The position numbers and the translations under genes are program-made. Shown here piece after piece: positions 1-9,800 of a stretch of 64,000 bases of DNA; within the stretch, counting starts at the first letter, position 1; each line of letters begins with the position of its first letter. The notes beneath the pieces were generated by a model. That model was given only the letters and a program-made list of their open reading frames with translations. It did no database searches and was not told where the DNA came from. The stretch is from a bacterium. GTDB lineage: Bacteria > Joyebacterota > Joyebacteria > Joyebacterales > Joyebacteraceae. The stretch lies in contig JALGZK010000002.1 in NCBI GenBank assembly GCA_025774935.1, positions 1 to 64,000 on the forward strand, read 5' to 3'.

Positions 1-141
1 TGGTTCCGGATCTCCGTCGCGACGGTCGTCGAAGGCGTGGAGGGTCCCTTCGGCGAGAGAACGAAGAGGCTCGTGACGAGAACCGGCCGGAGGCTCCTGG
101 GACGCCGGCCCATCCGCGACGCCGCTGAGCCTTCAGACTAG
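1..141 (+). CDS. C-terminal end of an unknown protein (truncated by the window)
   Basis: Frame 1 is open from the first base to a TAG at 139-141 and encodes 46 residues ending in ...DAAEPSD. Nearly every third codon position is G or C, which matches real genes here and is strong coding evidence despite the short length. The segment is basic (many Arg and Lys) and has no motif I recognise. Its stop codon overlaps the stop of the convergent gene to the right within a CTAG tetranucleotide. The function cannot be judged from this fragment. Confidence 0.6.
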   Translation, partial: WFRISVATVVEGVEGPFGERTKRLVTRTGRRLLGRRPIRDAAEPSD

Positions 142-2735
142 TCAGCGTCGTTCGTGAACTCCTCCAGCAGTTCGACGAACTCGGGATCGTCCGGGTAGAG
201 CTCCTGCCCCACGGCCATCGCCGCGATCGCCCTCCTGAGGTCCCAGTCGTAGTTGGAGTAGGCCTCCGCCAGGATCTTGAGTTCCTCAGGTCCGTCGATG
301 GCGTTCAACGGCACGACGGCAGCCTCCATGAGCATCTCGATGTTCTGTATTCGCGTTTCCTCGAAGAGATGGAGCGGCGCCTCGTACTCGACGCGCATGT
401 TGTCGTCTGTGTTCCGAACGACGTCGCCCACCAGCGTCCTGAGCTCCTCTTCCCCGAAGAGGTAGAGAGCGACGATCTCCTCGGACTTCCGCATGCCGAG
501 GCGGGCGAGGTCCATCCCGGCGTCGGGCGAGCGCTGGACGACCTCCGCGATGCTGTCCGCCGAGAACGGAAGCGGAGCGTCGCTCCCGAGGATGACGAGA
601 TCCGCATCGTCGATCCGGAAGACGGCCACGAACCCGAACACGTCGGCGAACGACGCGAAGACCGACTTCAGGTTCGATGGGGTCATCGCGTAGGTCTGCA
701 CCCACTGCGCCCAGACTCCGCCCGGGCTCATCTTCCGCTTCCCGAGCTCGAAGAAGTCCCGCGTGAACAGGTTCGACACGCCGCTCAACCACGGGTTCGA
801 GGGCTCGGAGCTCACGAGGTCATACGTCCCGTCCGGGACGAGCATGAGGTGGTTGCGCGCGTCGTTCAGGATAACCCTGACTCGCGGGTCGTCGAGGGGG
901 CGGTTGTTGTGCTCGTCGAAATAATGGCTCGCCTCGATCACCGCCGGCTCGATCTCCGCCGCGTCGATTCGTGTCGGGGAATCGTAGAGCGCGATGGAGC
1001 CGGTAGTCATTCCGCTCGCGAATCCGATCACGAGGACGTTATCTGCGTCCGGGCGAACGACGATGGGTAGGTGTGCGAGGAGGACCTGCGTCTCGAGGTC
1101 GGCCTCCGTCGATGCGTCCACCTTCCCGTTGACGGAGAGCCAGATGTTCCCCGACCCCCGGGTGCGCGCGACCGCGACGACCGACGATAGCCCCTCGTCG
1201 TAGTGGAGGAGCTCGAACGGGGTCACCGCGGAATCGATCAGGCCCGTCCGCGAGCGGTCCTCGAGGTCGTCCACGTACTGGTACATGCCGGACGTCATGA
1301 GGAGCGGGTTCCACGGCGGACGGAAGAGAAACATCAGGATGATGAGAGCCGCGCCGCCCGCCATCTTCGCTGCGAACCGGGCATCCCGGACCCGGCCGGC
1401 CGTTGCCACGGCCGCGGCGCTCACGAGCACCGCGGCGAGGATGTTGACGGACGCGGCAGCGACGACGGTGCCGCGGATGTTGAGCGCCGGAAGGAGCACG
1501 AGCCCCGCGAGCGATGCGCCGATGAGCGCGCCAATCGTGTTCGTCCCGTAGAGCCTCCCGACAGGACTGCTCACCCGATCGGGCCGGCCCGCCGCCGCAC
1601 GGACCAGATACGGGAACGTCGCTCCCATGAGGAGCGTAGGGAGGATCATGATCGCGAGCGCCAGCCCCACCTGCGCGACCCAGAAGAGGGCCCCGGAACC
1701 GCCGACGCGGTCGAAGAGCCAGACGAACGCGAAGGGAAGCTGACCATATGCGAACATCGCGCTCCAGCACAGGATGCCCACCGCGAACTGAATCCCGGCG
1801 AGACGTCCGAGGACGAGCTTCCTCCCTCCTCGCGCGAGGTCTCTGTCGGCGAGCCTCCCGCCCACCCATCCTCCGATGCCGATCCCGAGGAGGAACGCCA
1901 GGAGCATGATCGTGAACGCGTACGCGCTGCCGCCGAGCGTGAGCGAGAGGAGCCTGAACCACGCGACCTCACAGAGGAGGCTCGCGAACCCGGCGAGCGC
2001 GGCGACGATGAGGAGGGGGCGGTAGTCCTCCCCACCCTTCGCCTTAGCTCCGGCGGGCGCGTGTGCCACCTCGGCCGCCGGGATCGGCTCGCTTGCCCGC
2101 GAGAGCGCGACGGCAAGGAGCGCCAAGACCAGGTTCACCGCGGCCGTTCCCCACGTGGTCGCGGCGAGTCCCAGTCGCGGGAGCAGCACGAATCCCGCGA
2201 GCGCCGTTCCGAGCACGGCTCCGAGAGTGTTCACTCCGTAGAGCCTCCCGACCTGGTAGCCGGTCTCCGCTCTCTCCGAGGTCACAAAGCGCGCGAGGAG
2301 CGGCAGGGTCGCGCCCATGCAGAGCGTCGGCGGCAACAGGAGCACACCGAGAAGAACGAACTGAAACGTCCCGAACGCGGCGGGCCCAGGCTCGACCGCG
2401 CGCCAGAGCCCGAGATAGAGCGGGCTCACTGCGCGCAGCAGGAACGGGAAGATGAGCGCGTAGAAGCCGATGAACGCCTCGAGGATCGCGTAGCCGAGGA
2501 GCGGTCTGGCCGTGCGTTCGGCCCAGCGCGCGGCGGCGAAGCTCCCGAGGGCGAGCCCTCCCATGAACGCCGCCAGAACGGTCGTGATGGCGAGCTGGCT
2601 CGTTCCGAAGAGAACGTGCAGCTGACGCGCCCAGAGCGTCTCGTAGACGAGAGACGCGGCGCCGCTCAGGAGGAAGAGCGGGACGAGCAGGAGCGTCGCG
2701 CGCTCGCGGCTGAGCCTGTGGGCTTCACCCGGCAT
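138..2735 (-). CDS. Fused multi-pass membrane protein with spermidine-synthase-like domain
   Basis: The 865-residue product starts at ATG 2735, preceded by a purine-rich GAGGGAAAGGGA. The open frame continues to 2945, but the upstream part lacks protein character. The first ~480 residues hold about a dozen hydrophobic segments in two similar halves (both contain a GRLYGxNTxGAxxG motif). The C-terminal ~300 residues form a class I methyltransferase-like fold related to spermidine synthase, with a nucleotide-binding VIGFASGMTTG, an acidic EIEP and a following NDARNHL. The canonical DxTDP active-site strand is replaced by SEPSNPW, so ordinary putrescine aminopropyl transfer is doubtful. This architecture is widespread and usually annotated as fused MFS/spermidine synthase; its substrate is unknown. 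It is transcribed away from the export operon to its right. Confidence 0.85.
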   Translation of the reverse strand: MPGEAHRLSRERATLLLVPLFLLSGAASLVYETLWARQLHVLFGTSQLAITTVLAAFMGGLALGSFAAARWAERTARPLLGYAILEAFIGFYALIFPFLLRAVSPLYLGLWRAVEPGPAAFGTFQFVLLGVLLLPPTLCMGATLPLLARFVTSERAETGYQVGRLYGVNTLGAVLGTALAGFVLLPRLGLAATTWGTAAVNLVLALLAVALSRASEPIPAAEVAHAPAGAKAKGGEDYRPLLIVAALAGFASLLCEVAWFRLLSLTLGGSAYAFTIMLLAFLLGIGIGGWVGGRLADRDLARGGRKLVLGRLAGIQFAVGILCWSAMFAYGQLPFAFVWLFDRVGGSGALFWVAQVGLALAIMILPTLLMGATFPYLVRAAAGRPDRVSSPVGRLYGTNTIGALIGASLAGLVLLPALNIRGTVVAAASVNILAAVLVSAAAVATAGRVRDARFAAKMAGGAALIILMFLFRPPWNPLLMTSGMYQYVDDLEDRSRTGLIDSAVTPFELLHYDEGLSSVVAVARTRGSGNIWLSVNGKVDASTEADLETQVLLAHLPIVVRPDADNVLVIGFASGMTTGSIALYDSPTRIDAAEIEPAVIEASHYFDEHNNRPLDDPRVRVILNDARNHLMLVPDGTYDLVSSEPSNPWLSGVSNLFTRDFFELGKRKMSPGGVWAQWVQTYAMTPSNLKSVFASFADVFGFVAVFRIDDADLVILGSDAPLPFSADSIAEVVQRSPDAGMDLARLGMRKSEEIVALYLFGEEELRTLVGDVVRNTDDNMRVEYEAPLHLFEETRIQNIEMLMEAAVVPLNAIDGPEELKILAEAYSNYDWDLRRAIAAMAVGQELYPDDPEFVELLEEFTNDAD

Positions 2736-2862
2736 GATTCCCTTTCCCTCGCGGAGACGTCGTGGCCTATCGTAAACCGATGACAGGCTAGCAGATTCGG
2801 ACGGCGCGTGAGAGGAAAAAACCGAGCCCGCCGGAAAGGACGGCTCCGGAGTTCCGGAAGCG

Positions 2863-2871
2863 TGGTACACT
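2863..2871 (+). promoter_or_regulatory. Possible extended -10 promoter for the export operon
   Basis: TGG (2863-2865) directly precedes TACACT (2866-2871), an extended -10 arrangement seen at several other promoters here. There is no convincing -35 at the usual distance. The start codon at 2948 lies about 70 bases downstream and has GGAGGA at about 2930-2935. Confidence 0.35.
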
Positions 2872-2947
2872 TGTTCACTCACGAAAACAGGGAGACGGCG
2901 CGCGACTCTCAGAGCGTCGAGGGACCATCCGGAGGATCGGCTCACGC

Positions 2948-4258
2948 ATGAAGAAGCTCATCGTCATCGCGATCGCAGCAGTGGCAGCGGTCCCTGTAAT
3001 CTGGTACGTCGTCGGGCGGGACGGGGAGGGGGACGCGAGTCGCTACGAGACCGTCGAGATAGAACGGGGGGACCTCGAGAACGTCATCTCGAGCACCGGA
3101 CAGCTCTCCGCCGTCGGGACCGTGGAGGTCGGGACGCAGGTCTCGGGGACCATCAGCAGGGTCCTCGTCGACTACAACGAGAGTGTCCGGAAGGGGCAGG
3201 TCCTCGCGGTCCTCGACACGACGATGTTGTCGGCGAGCGTCCGACAGGCGAGCGCCGACGTCATGCGGTCGCAGGCCCAGTACGACCAGATGGCGCGTGA
3301 CTACGATCGCGAGAAGGACCTGCGCGAAGGCAACCTCATCAGCGAGCAGGAGCTCCAGGACGCCGAGACGCTTCTCGAGACGGCACACGCCAGCGTGATC
3401 TCGGCGAACGCCTCGCTCGACCGGGCGCGCGCGAACCTGCGCTACGCCGTCATCCGCTCCCCCATCGACGGAACCGTCATCATGAGGAACGTCGAGCCCG
3501 GGCAGACCGTGGCCGCGAGCTTCTCGACGCCGACCCTCTTCGTGATCGCGGAGGACCTGGCGGAGATGGAGATCCGCGCCCAGGTTGACGAGAGCGACAT
3601 CGGCGTCATCGAGGTCGGACAGAAGGTTCGGTTCACGGTAGAAGCGCACATGGACGAGACGTTCGAGGGCATCGTTCGGCAAATCTGGCTCCAGCCGCAG
3701 ACGGTGCAGAACGTGGTCACCTACACCGTCGTCGTCGACGCGGAGAACGACAGGGGGCTTCTCTACCCCGGGATGACCGCGGTGACCGACTTCGTGGTCG
3801 ACGAGAGACACGATGTCCTGCTCGTGTCGAACGCCGCGTTCAGGTTCCAGCCCTCCGATGAGATGATGGAGGAGTTCCGTTCGCGCATGCAGAAGCGGAT
3901 GGAAGATCTCCCCGACTCGACGAAGGCGAAGATGGGGAAGCGCGGGACCGACGCGAAGGCTCCGGGTGGGCAGGGCGGAGGTCACGGGGGGCAGGGCGGA
4001 TCCGGTGGATACACTGGCGGGCCGCCCGGGATGTCGGGAGCCCACGGCGGGCAGCAGTGGGGCGGGCAGCGCCTCTGGATCCTCAAGGAGGACGGCAGCT
4101 TCGACGCGGTGCGGATCGAGGCCGGCGCTACCGACGGGCGGAAGACGGAGATCGTGCGCGGCCGCGGCATCGAAGAGGGAGCGAAGGTCATCACGAAGGT
4201 CGACGAGGAAGCCGAACGGGGAAGCACCGCGAGCAGGGCGCTCCGCCGCGGGATATAG
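2948..4258 (+). CDS. HlyD/MacA-like periplasmic adaptor of an efflux system
   Basis: This 436-residue protein has an N-terminal membrane anchor (residues 2-22). It then shows the membrane-fusion-protein order: first lipoyl half (57-90), a coiled-coil hairpin (about 95-165), second lipoyl half (166-190, with SPIDGTVIMRNVEPGQ) and a beta-barrel (205-285). It would bridge the inner-membrane ABC complex encoded next to an outer-membrane channel. The odd part is residues 300-373: a charged helix followed by a glycine-rich stretch (338-373) with GGHGGQGG-type repeats inserted in the membrane-proximal domain, which is not typical of MacA. The ATPase and permease genes follow on the same strand. The family assignment is firm; the cargo is unknown. 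Confidence 0.9.
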   Translation: MKKLIVIAIAAVAAVPVIWYVVGRDGEGDASRYETVEIERGDLENVISSTGQLSAVGTVEVGTQVSGTISRVLVDYNESVRKGQVLAVLDTTMLSASVRQASADVMRSQAQYDQMARDYDREKDLREGNLISEQELQDAETLLETAHASVISANASLDRARANLRYAVIRSPIDGTVIMRNVEPGQTVAASFSTPTLFVIAEDLAEMEIRAQVDESDIGVIEVGQKVRFTVEAHMDETFEGIVRQIWLQPQTVQNVVTYTVVVDAENDRGLLYPGMTAVTDFVVDERHDVLLVSNAAFRFQPSDEMMEEFRSRMQKRMEDLPDSTKAKMGKRGTDAKAPGGQGGGHGGQGGSGGYTGGPPGMSGAHGGQQWGGQRLWILKEDGSFDAVRIEAGATDGRKTEIVRGRGIEEGAKVITKVDEEAERGSTASRALRRGI

Positions 4259-4298
4259 GAGCGCGACCCGGACACCGGCGACGCTCGAGGGCAACACG

Positions 4299-5069
4299 AT
4301 GGCGAGTCTGATCGAGACACGTGGAGTCACGAAGGTCTACCACATGGGAGACGTCGCCGTGCAGGCATTGCGCGGCGTCGATCTCGTCGTGGAGGACGGC
4401 GAGTTCGTGGCGCTCATGGGCGCGTCCGGCTCGGGGAAGTCGACGCTCATGAACGTCCTCGGGTGTCTCGACGAGGCGACCTCCGGCGAGTACCACCTGG
4501 GCGGCGTGAACGTCCACGAGCTCACCGGTGACGAGTTCGCCGAGATCCGGAACCAGAAGATCGGGTTCGTGTTCCAGGGATTCAACCTCCTCGCGCGAAC
4601 CACCGCCCTCGACAACGTGGAGCTGCCTCTCTTCTACGACCGTTCCGCCCGGATCGAGGACCCGCGCGCCGCGGCGATCGAAGCGCTCGAGCGCGTCGGC
4701 CTTGGCGACCGCGTCGAGCACGAGCCGAGCGAACTCTCCGGAGGCGAGCAGCAGCGCGTCGCGATCGCTCGCGCGCTCGTGAACCGCCCGTCGATCATCC
4801 TCGCAGACGAGCCGACAGGGAACCTCGACAGCCACACGTCCCTCGACGTCATGTCGCTCTTCCAGGAACTTAACGCCCAAGGCATCACGATTCTGGTGGT
4901 CACCCACGAACACGATCTCGCCCGATACACGAGTCGGACGGTGACGCTCAGGGACGGTGTAGTCGTCGAGGACCGTGTGAACGAGAGCAGGCGCAACGCG
5001 GCGAAGGACGCCAAGGACGTGCCGGAGATCGGAGACCCCGCAAGCGTCGGCGGATTCCCAGGGAGCTAG
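4299..5069 (+). CDS. MacB/LolD-type ABC transporter ATP-binding protein
   Basis: This 256-residue ATPase starts at ATG 4299, chosen because homology begins with the MASLIETRGV sequence; the frame is open further upstream but overlaps the adaptor gene. It shows Walker A GASGSGKS (41-48), a Q-loop with VFQGFN (91-96), signature LSGGEQQR (146-153) and Walker B IILADEPTGNLD (166-177), all intact. The EPTGNLD form is typical of the MacB/LolD/FtsE group that works mechanically with FtsX-like permeases. It lies 40 bases after the adaptor gene and 7 bases before the permease gene, so the three form one operon for periplasmic export or lipoprotein-type extrusion. Confidence 0.93.
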   Translation: MASLIETRGVTKVYHMGDVAVQALRGVDLVVEDGEFVALMGASGSGKSTLMNVLGCLDEATSGEYHLGGVNVHELTGDEFAEIRNQKIGFVFQGFNLLARTTALDNVELPLFYDRSARIEDPRAAAIEALERVGLGDRVEHEPSELSGGEQQRVAIARALVNRPSIILADEPTGNLDSHTSLDVMSLFQELNAQGITILVVTHEHDLARYTSRTVTLRDGVVVEDRVNESRRNAAKDAKDVPEIGDPASVGGFPGS

Positions 5070-5076
5070 AGAGACG

Positions 5077-6294
5077 ATGAAGGTCCGCAACCTCGTCAGG
5101 ATCGCCTTCAAGAGCCTCACGAAGAACAGGATGAGGAGTCTCCTGACCTCACTGGGTGTGATCATCGGCGTCGGAGCCGTCATCGTGATGGTGGGAATCG
5201 GATCGGGCGCGCAGGCGGACGTCGAGGCTCAGATCCGCTCGCTCGGCGCCAACCTCATCGTCATCTTCCCGATGCACAGGAGGGTCGGCGGCGTCAGCCA
5301 GGGCGCGGGATCCAGGAACATGCTCACGCTCGCCGACGCCACGAAGCTCAAGGAGCAGGCGCTCCTCGTGACCGCGGTCTCGCCGCTCGTCCGTTCGGGT
5401 GGACAGATCATCGGTGGGGTCGGGAACTGGAACACCTCCGTCGAGGGCGTCGACCCTTCGTACATCGACATACGAAGCTGGCCGCTCGCCACGGGTGAGT
5501 TCTTCGGAGACCGGGAGGTCCGCGCAAAGAGTAAGGTCGCCGTGCTCGGACAGACGGTCCTCGAGAACCTCTTCCCCGACAGCGACCCGATCGGCGAGAC
5601 GATCCGCATCAGGAACACCCCGTTCCGCGTGATCGGCACGCTCACGGAGAAGGGACAGACCTCCTGGGGGCACGACCAGGACGACGTCATCCTCGCGCCC
5701 TCGACGACGGTCTTCTATCGGCTGGCGGGCGGGAGGTACATCAGCAGGATCTACGCGAGCGCCAGCTCTCCCGAGGAGTCGGCGGCCGCACAGGAGGAGC
5801 TGACGCTCCTCCTGAGGGAGGCCCACAGGCTCCATCCCGGCGAAGAGGACGACTTCCGGGTCCGGAACCAGGCCGAGATCATGGAGACCGCGTCCGAGAC
5901 CTCGCGCGTCATGACGCTCCTCCTCGGTTCCGTGGCGGGGGTCTCGCTCATCGTCGGCGGTATCGGCATCATGAACATCATGCTCGTCTCGGTGACCGAG
6001 CGGACGCGGGAGATCGGTATCCGCCTGGCAGTCGGGGCGCGCAGCAAGGACGTCCTCAGGCAGTTCCTCACCGAGGCCGTAGTCCTCTCGCTCGTCGGCG
6101 GCATCATCGGGATCATCCTCGCGTTCGTGGTCAGCTCCCTCCTCTCGAAGTACGCAGGCATGACCACGCTCATCGACCCGTTGGTCATCGCGATCGCCTT
6201 CGGGTTCTCCGGGGCGGTCGGCGTCTTCTTCGGCTACTACCCCGCCCGCAAGGCCGCCCGCCTGAATCCCATAGACGCGCTCCGGCACGAGTAG
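5077..6294 (+). CDS. MacB-like FtsX-family ABC permease
   Basis: This 405-residue protein begins with the N-terminal signature of MacB permeases (SLTKNRMRSLLTSLGVIIGV), continues as a first transmembrane helix (about 18-42), a large periplasmic domain (about 45-270) and three C-terminal membrane helices (about 280-305, 330-352, 365-385). The cytoplasmic loop holds TREIGIRLAVGAR, the coupling region of the family, and the protein ends in the usual PARKAARLNPIDALRHE. In E. coli ATPase and permease are one MacB chain; here they are separate genes, which is also common. A GAGAGACG element precedes the start and the ATPase stop is 7 bases upstream. A small CGGGG/CCCCG hairpin at 6311-6322 follows. 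Confidence 0.92.
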   Translation: MKVRNLVRIAFKSLTKNRMRSLLTSLGVIIGVGAVIVMVGIGSGAQADVEAQIRSLGANLIVIFPMHRRVGGVSQGAGSRNMLTLADATKLKEQALLVTAVSPLVRSGGQIIGGVGNWNTSVEGVDPSYIDIRSWPLATGEFFGDREVRAKSKVAVLGQTVLENLFPDSDPIGETIRIRNTPFRVIGTLTEKGQTSWGHDQDDVILAPSTTVFYRLAGGRYISRIYASASSPEESAAAQEELTLLLREAHRLHPGEEDDFRVRNQAEIMETASETSRVMTLLLGSVAGVSLIVGGIGIMNIMLVSVTERTREIGIRLAVGARSKDVLRQFLTEAVVLSLVGGIIGIILAFVVSSLLSKYAGMTTLIDPLVIAIAFGFSGAVGVFFGYYPARKAARLNPIDALRHE

Positions 6295-6383
6295 GCGACC
6301 GCTCAAGCATCGGGGCTCCCCGGAACCGCTCTTGATGGCATTCTGCACCCCTCCCACCGTTCCCCGCGAGAAACCCTGATTCA

Positions 6384-6412
6384 TTGACAAACCGCACTAA
6401 TAGTGGTAAGAT
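6384..6412 (+). promoter_or_regulatory. Sigma-70-type promoter upstream of the repeat-protein gene
   Basis: TTGACA at 6384-6389, a 17-base spacer and TAAGAT at 6407-6412; TGG lies immediately before the -10. The -35 box is a perfect match. Transcription should start near 6419 and run through the structured leader to the start codon at 6865. Confidence 0.7.
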
Positions 6413-6436
6413 AGGCAGTTAGAGGATCAAGCTCAC

Positions 6437-6483
6437 GGCCATCGTGCCGCGGGGGCGCATGCGAATGCTCCCGCCGGGTGGCC
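6437..6483 (+). other. Stem-loop in the long 5' leader
   Basis: An outer stem GGCCA/TGGCC (6437-6441 with 6479-6483) encloses an inner stem, GCGGGGGC 6449-6456 with GCTCCCGC 6467-6474 (one G-T pair), and a 10-base loop. It lies about 20 bases after the predicted transcription start. I could not match it to a known riboswitch or small RNA family. Confidence 0.4.
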
Positions 6484-6864
6484 GTCTTATATCCGCGTAC
6501 GGTCGACAGACCGGCGCGGCGACCGGCTCCGTCCTGAGAGCGGGCTCGGAAAGGACGCACAGTCATCGCCTACTGCTCATGCTTGTAGTCAAGAAGAGTG
6601 GAAGTCGGTCCGCAGCTTGACGTTGCGGCCAGTGCGTTCCGCTGCCGGGGACGGCAGGAGAGTCAGCTGAGATGAGGGAGCCGGTTGTGCTGAACGGCCT
6701 AGGGATTGCTCCGGGTCTGTACGGGGAGCCGCGACTTCTGCGGCTGTCGACCCGTGCGGATACGCCCGGGGCACGTTGTTTTGTGGAGACGGGTACCCAT
6801 GAGAGAGCGAGATGACACGAGAGGGCGCACGGCGCCCGTGGGACTTCGAAAGGAAGCCAACACC

Positions 6865-9800
6865 ATGAGATGGGGAACGCTGGTTTGCGCGGTGCTCCTT
6901 GCGGCGACGGCAACCGTGAGTGTGGCGGACGTCCCGCGGACGATGAGCTACCAGGGAGTACTGAAGGACTCGGGCGGGAGCGTGGTGCCCGACGGCGACT
7001 ACGATGTCACGTTCGCGATCTACGACGTCGACGTCGGAGGCACGGCCCTCTGGACGGAGACGCAGACGCTCCCCGTCGCCGGCGGGATCTTCAACGCCGT
7101 CCTCGGCAGCGTGACAACTCTCGACGTCCTCTTCGACGTGCCGTACTGGTTGGGTGTCTCGGTCGAAACGGATCCGGAGCTTGAGCCGCGCGTGGAGCTG
7201 ACGGCCGCGCCGTACGCGATGCGCGCCCTCTACGCCGACACCGGTGGTGATGACGACTGGGTCATCTCGGGGAACGACGTGTACAACATCACCGGGAGGG
7301 TGGGGATCGGAACGGCGACGCCGGAGTACGCACTCGACGTCGCAGACACGGCTCGCGTGTCGGCTCTCGTGATGCCGACGGGCGCGGTCGACGGTCACGT
7401 CCTCACCTCCGACGCCGCCGGGATCGCGTCCTGGCAGCCGGGCGGAGGGGGCGGCACGGGTGACATCACGGGCGTCGCGGCTGGCGAAGCTCTGTCCGGA
7501 GGCGGGACCGAGGGCGACGTCACGCTCGACGTCAACGCGGGCGCCGGCCTCGCGATCGCCGCGGACACGCTGCGCCTCGCCGGTCCGTACCTCGACGGAA
7601 CCGCCTACGACGGCGCCTTCGTCAACGAGGGCCAGGCCGGCTCGATCACGGCAGACATGGTCGTACCCGACGTCGTCTCGAGCCTGGACGGCGTGGCGAA
7701 CGACGCGGGCGACATCGACCTCGTCGCCGGGGAGAACGTCACGATCACCCCCGACGACGTCGGTAACACCATCACCATTGCGGCCGTCGGCAGCGGCGAT
7801 ATCACGGGCGTCGCCGCGGGCGTCGGCCTCCTGGGCGGCGGCACCGAGGGCGACGTCACTCTCGACGTCGGAGCCGGAGACGGCATCGCGGTCACCGCGG
7901 ACTCGGTTGCGGTCGTGGCGGCGGACCTCGCCGGCGACGGCCTGGTCGAGAACGCGAACGACCTTGCAGTGGGTGCGGGGGACGGTATCACTGTCGCAGC
8001 CGATGACGTCTCGGTGGTCGCAGCCGACATCGCAGGCGCCGGACTCGCCGACGACGGATTGAACGATCTCGAGATCGTCACGGGCACCGGGCTCGAGGTC
8101 GTGGCGGACACGCTCGGACTCACTGCCCCCTACGAGACCGGCGCGGCGTACGACGCCGCGTTCGTGAACGAGGGACAGGCGGACGCTGTCACGACCGACA
8201 TGATCGCCCCCGACATCCTGAGCGGCATCAGCGGCGTCACGAACGACGGAGGGCAAATCACGTTCGTCGAGGGTTCGAACATCCAGATCCTCCCGAACGA
8301 CGAGCTGAACACGATCACGTTCGCGGCCGCCGCGACGCTCTCTGGTGACATCACGGCCGTCATCGCAGAGGACGGTCTCTACGGTGGCTCCGAGTTCGCG
8401 GACGCCCACCTCTGGGTAGGCGACGGCGACGGCATCGTCGCGGACGCCGACTCCATCCACGTTCAGGTCTCCGACTTCGCGGGAGCCGGTCTCGTCGACG
8501 ACGGGTTCAACAATCTGGACGTCAACACCGGCGCCGGGCTTGCGGTGGTCTCAGACACCGTCGCTCTGACCGTCCCCTACCTGGACGGAAGCGCCTACGA
8601 CGCCGTCTTCGTGAACGAGGGACAGGCCGGCGCCGTCACCGCTGACATGGTCGTCCCCGACGTCGTCTCAAGCCTCGACGGCGTCGCGAACGACGCTGGC
8701 GACATCGACCTCGTTGCCGGAGAGAACGTCACGATCACACCAGACGATGTAGGGAACGCTATCACGATCGCCGCCACAGGCGGCGGCGACATCACGAGCG
8801 TAGACGCAGGAATCGGTCTCGGAGGCGGCGGAACGGAGGGCGACGTAACGCTCGACGTCCTGACCGGCCCCGGACTCGAGGTCGCCGCCGACACGCTCGG
8901 TCTGACCCTTCCCTATCAGGACGGTAGCGCCTACAACGCCGTCTTCGTTAACGAAGGACAGACCGACGCCGTCACGGCAGACATGGTCGTCCCGACCATC
9001 GTCGCCAGCTTGGACGGCGTCATTAACGACGCCGGCGACATCGACCTCCTCGAAGGTGAGAACATAACGATCACCCCCGATGATGAGGGCAACGCGATCA
9101 CGATCGCCGCCACGGGCGGGGGCGACATCACCGCGGTCACGGCCGGGAGCGGTCTCTCCGGAGGCGGGACGGAAGGCGACGTCACGCTGGATGTGGTCAC
9201 CGGTCCGGGGCTCGCGGTCGCGGCGGACACGCTTGGACTGACCGTTCCGTACCAGGACGGCAGCGCCTACGACGGCGTCTTCGTGAACGAAGGACAGGCG
9301 GACGCCGTGACGACCGACATGGTCGTCCCGGATATCGTGTCCAGTCTCGACGGAGTCGCGAACGACGGCGCCGGCATCGACCTCGTCGAGGGCGACAACA
9401 TCTCCATCACGCCTGACGACGTGGCCAACACGATCACGATCTCGGTCGCGGACGGTGGCGACGGGGACTGGTCGTTCGACGGAGATAACATCTACTCGAC
9501 GGTGCCCGGGAACGTCGGCATCGGCGAGCCCATTCCCGACACGAAGCTCCACGTCGCAGGCGATGCGAAGGTCACGGGGAAGGTCTACGCGAATGCGGTC
9601 TCGAGCATGAGTCCGCTCGAGCTCCAGACCGGCGACGTGACCAGGGTGTTCGTCGACGATGTCACCGGCAACGTCGGCGTGGGGACCAGCACTCCCATCG
9701 AGAAGGTGGAGGTGGACGGGGCGGTCCGGATGACGGGCCTGCAGCTCACGGCGGGCGCCGGAGACGGTCTCGTGCTGACCTCCGACGCCACTGGCGCGGG

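Larger units (their letters stand above)
6295..6864. other. 570-base non-coding region: promoter and structured leader
   Basis: No credible reading frame fills this gap. It holds a weak hairpin after the export operon (6311-6322), a strong forward promoter (6384-6412), a GC-rich stem-loop (6437-6483) and about 380 further bases before the Shine-Dalgarno of the repeat-protein gene. If the promoter serves that gene, its mRNA has a leader of about 445 bases. Confidence 0.6.

Noticed and set aside
138-2735. Assigning the left membrane protein as spermidine synthase (speE) completing a polyamine pathway
   Set aside because: The catalytic DxTDP motif is replaced and the protein is mostly membrane-embedded.
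6437-6483. Leader stem-loop as SRP RNA, 6S RNA or a known riboswitch
   Set aside because: The conserved loops of these RNAs are not visible; only base pairing can be claimed.
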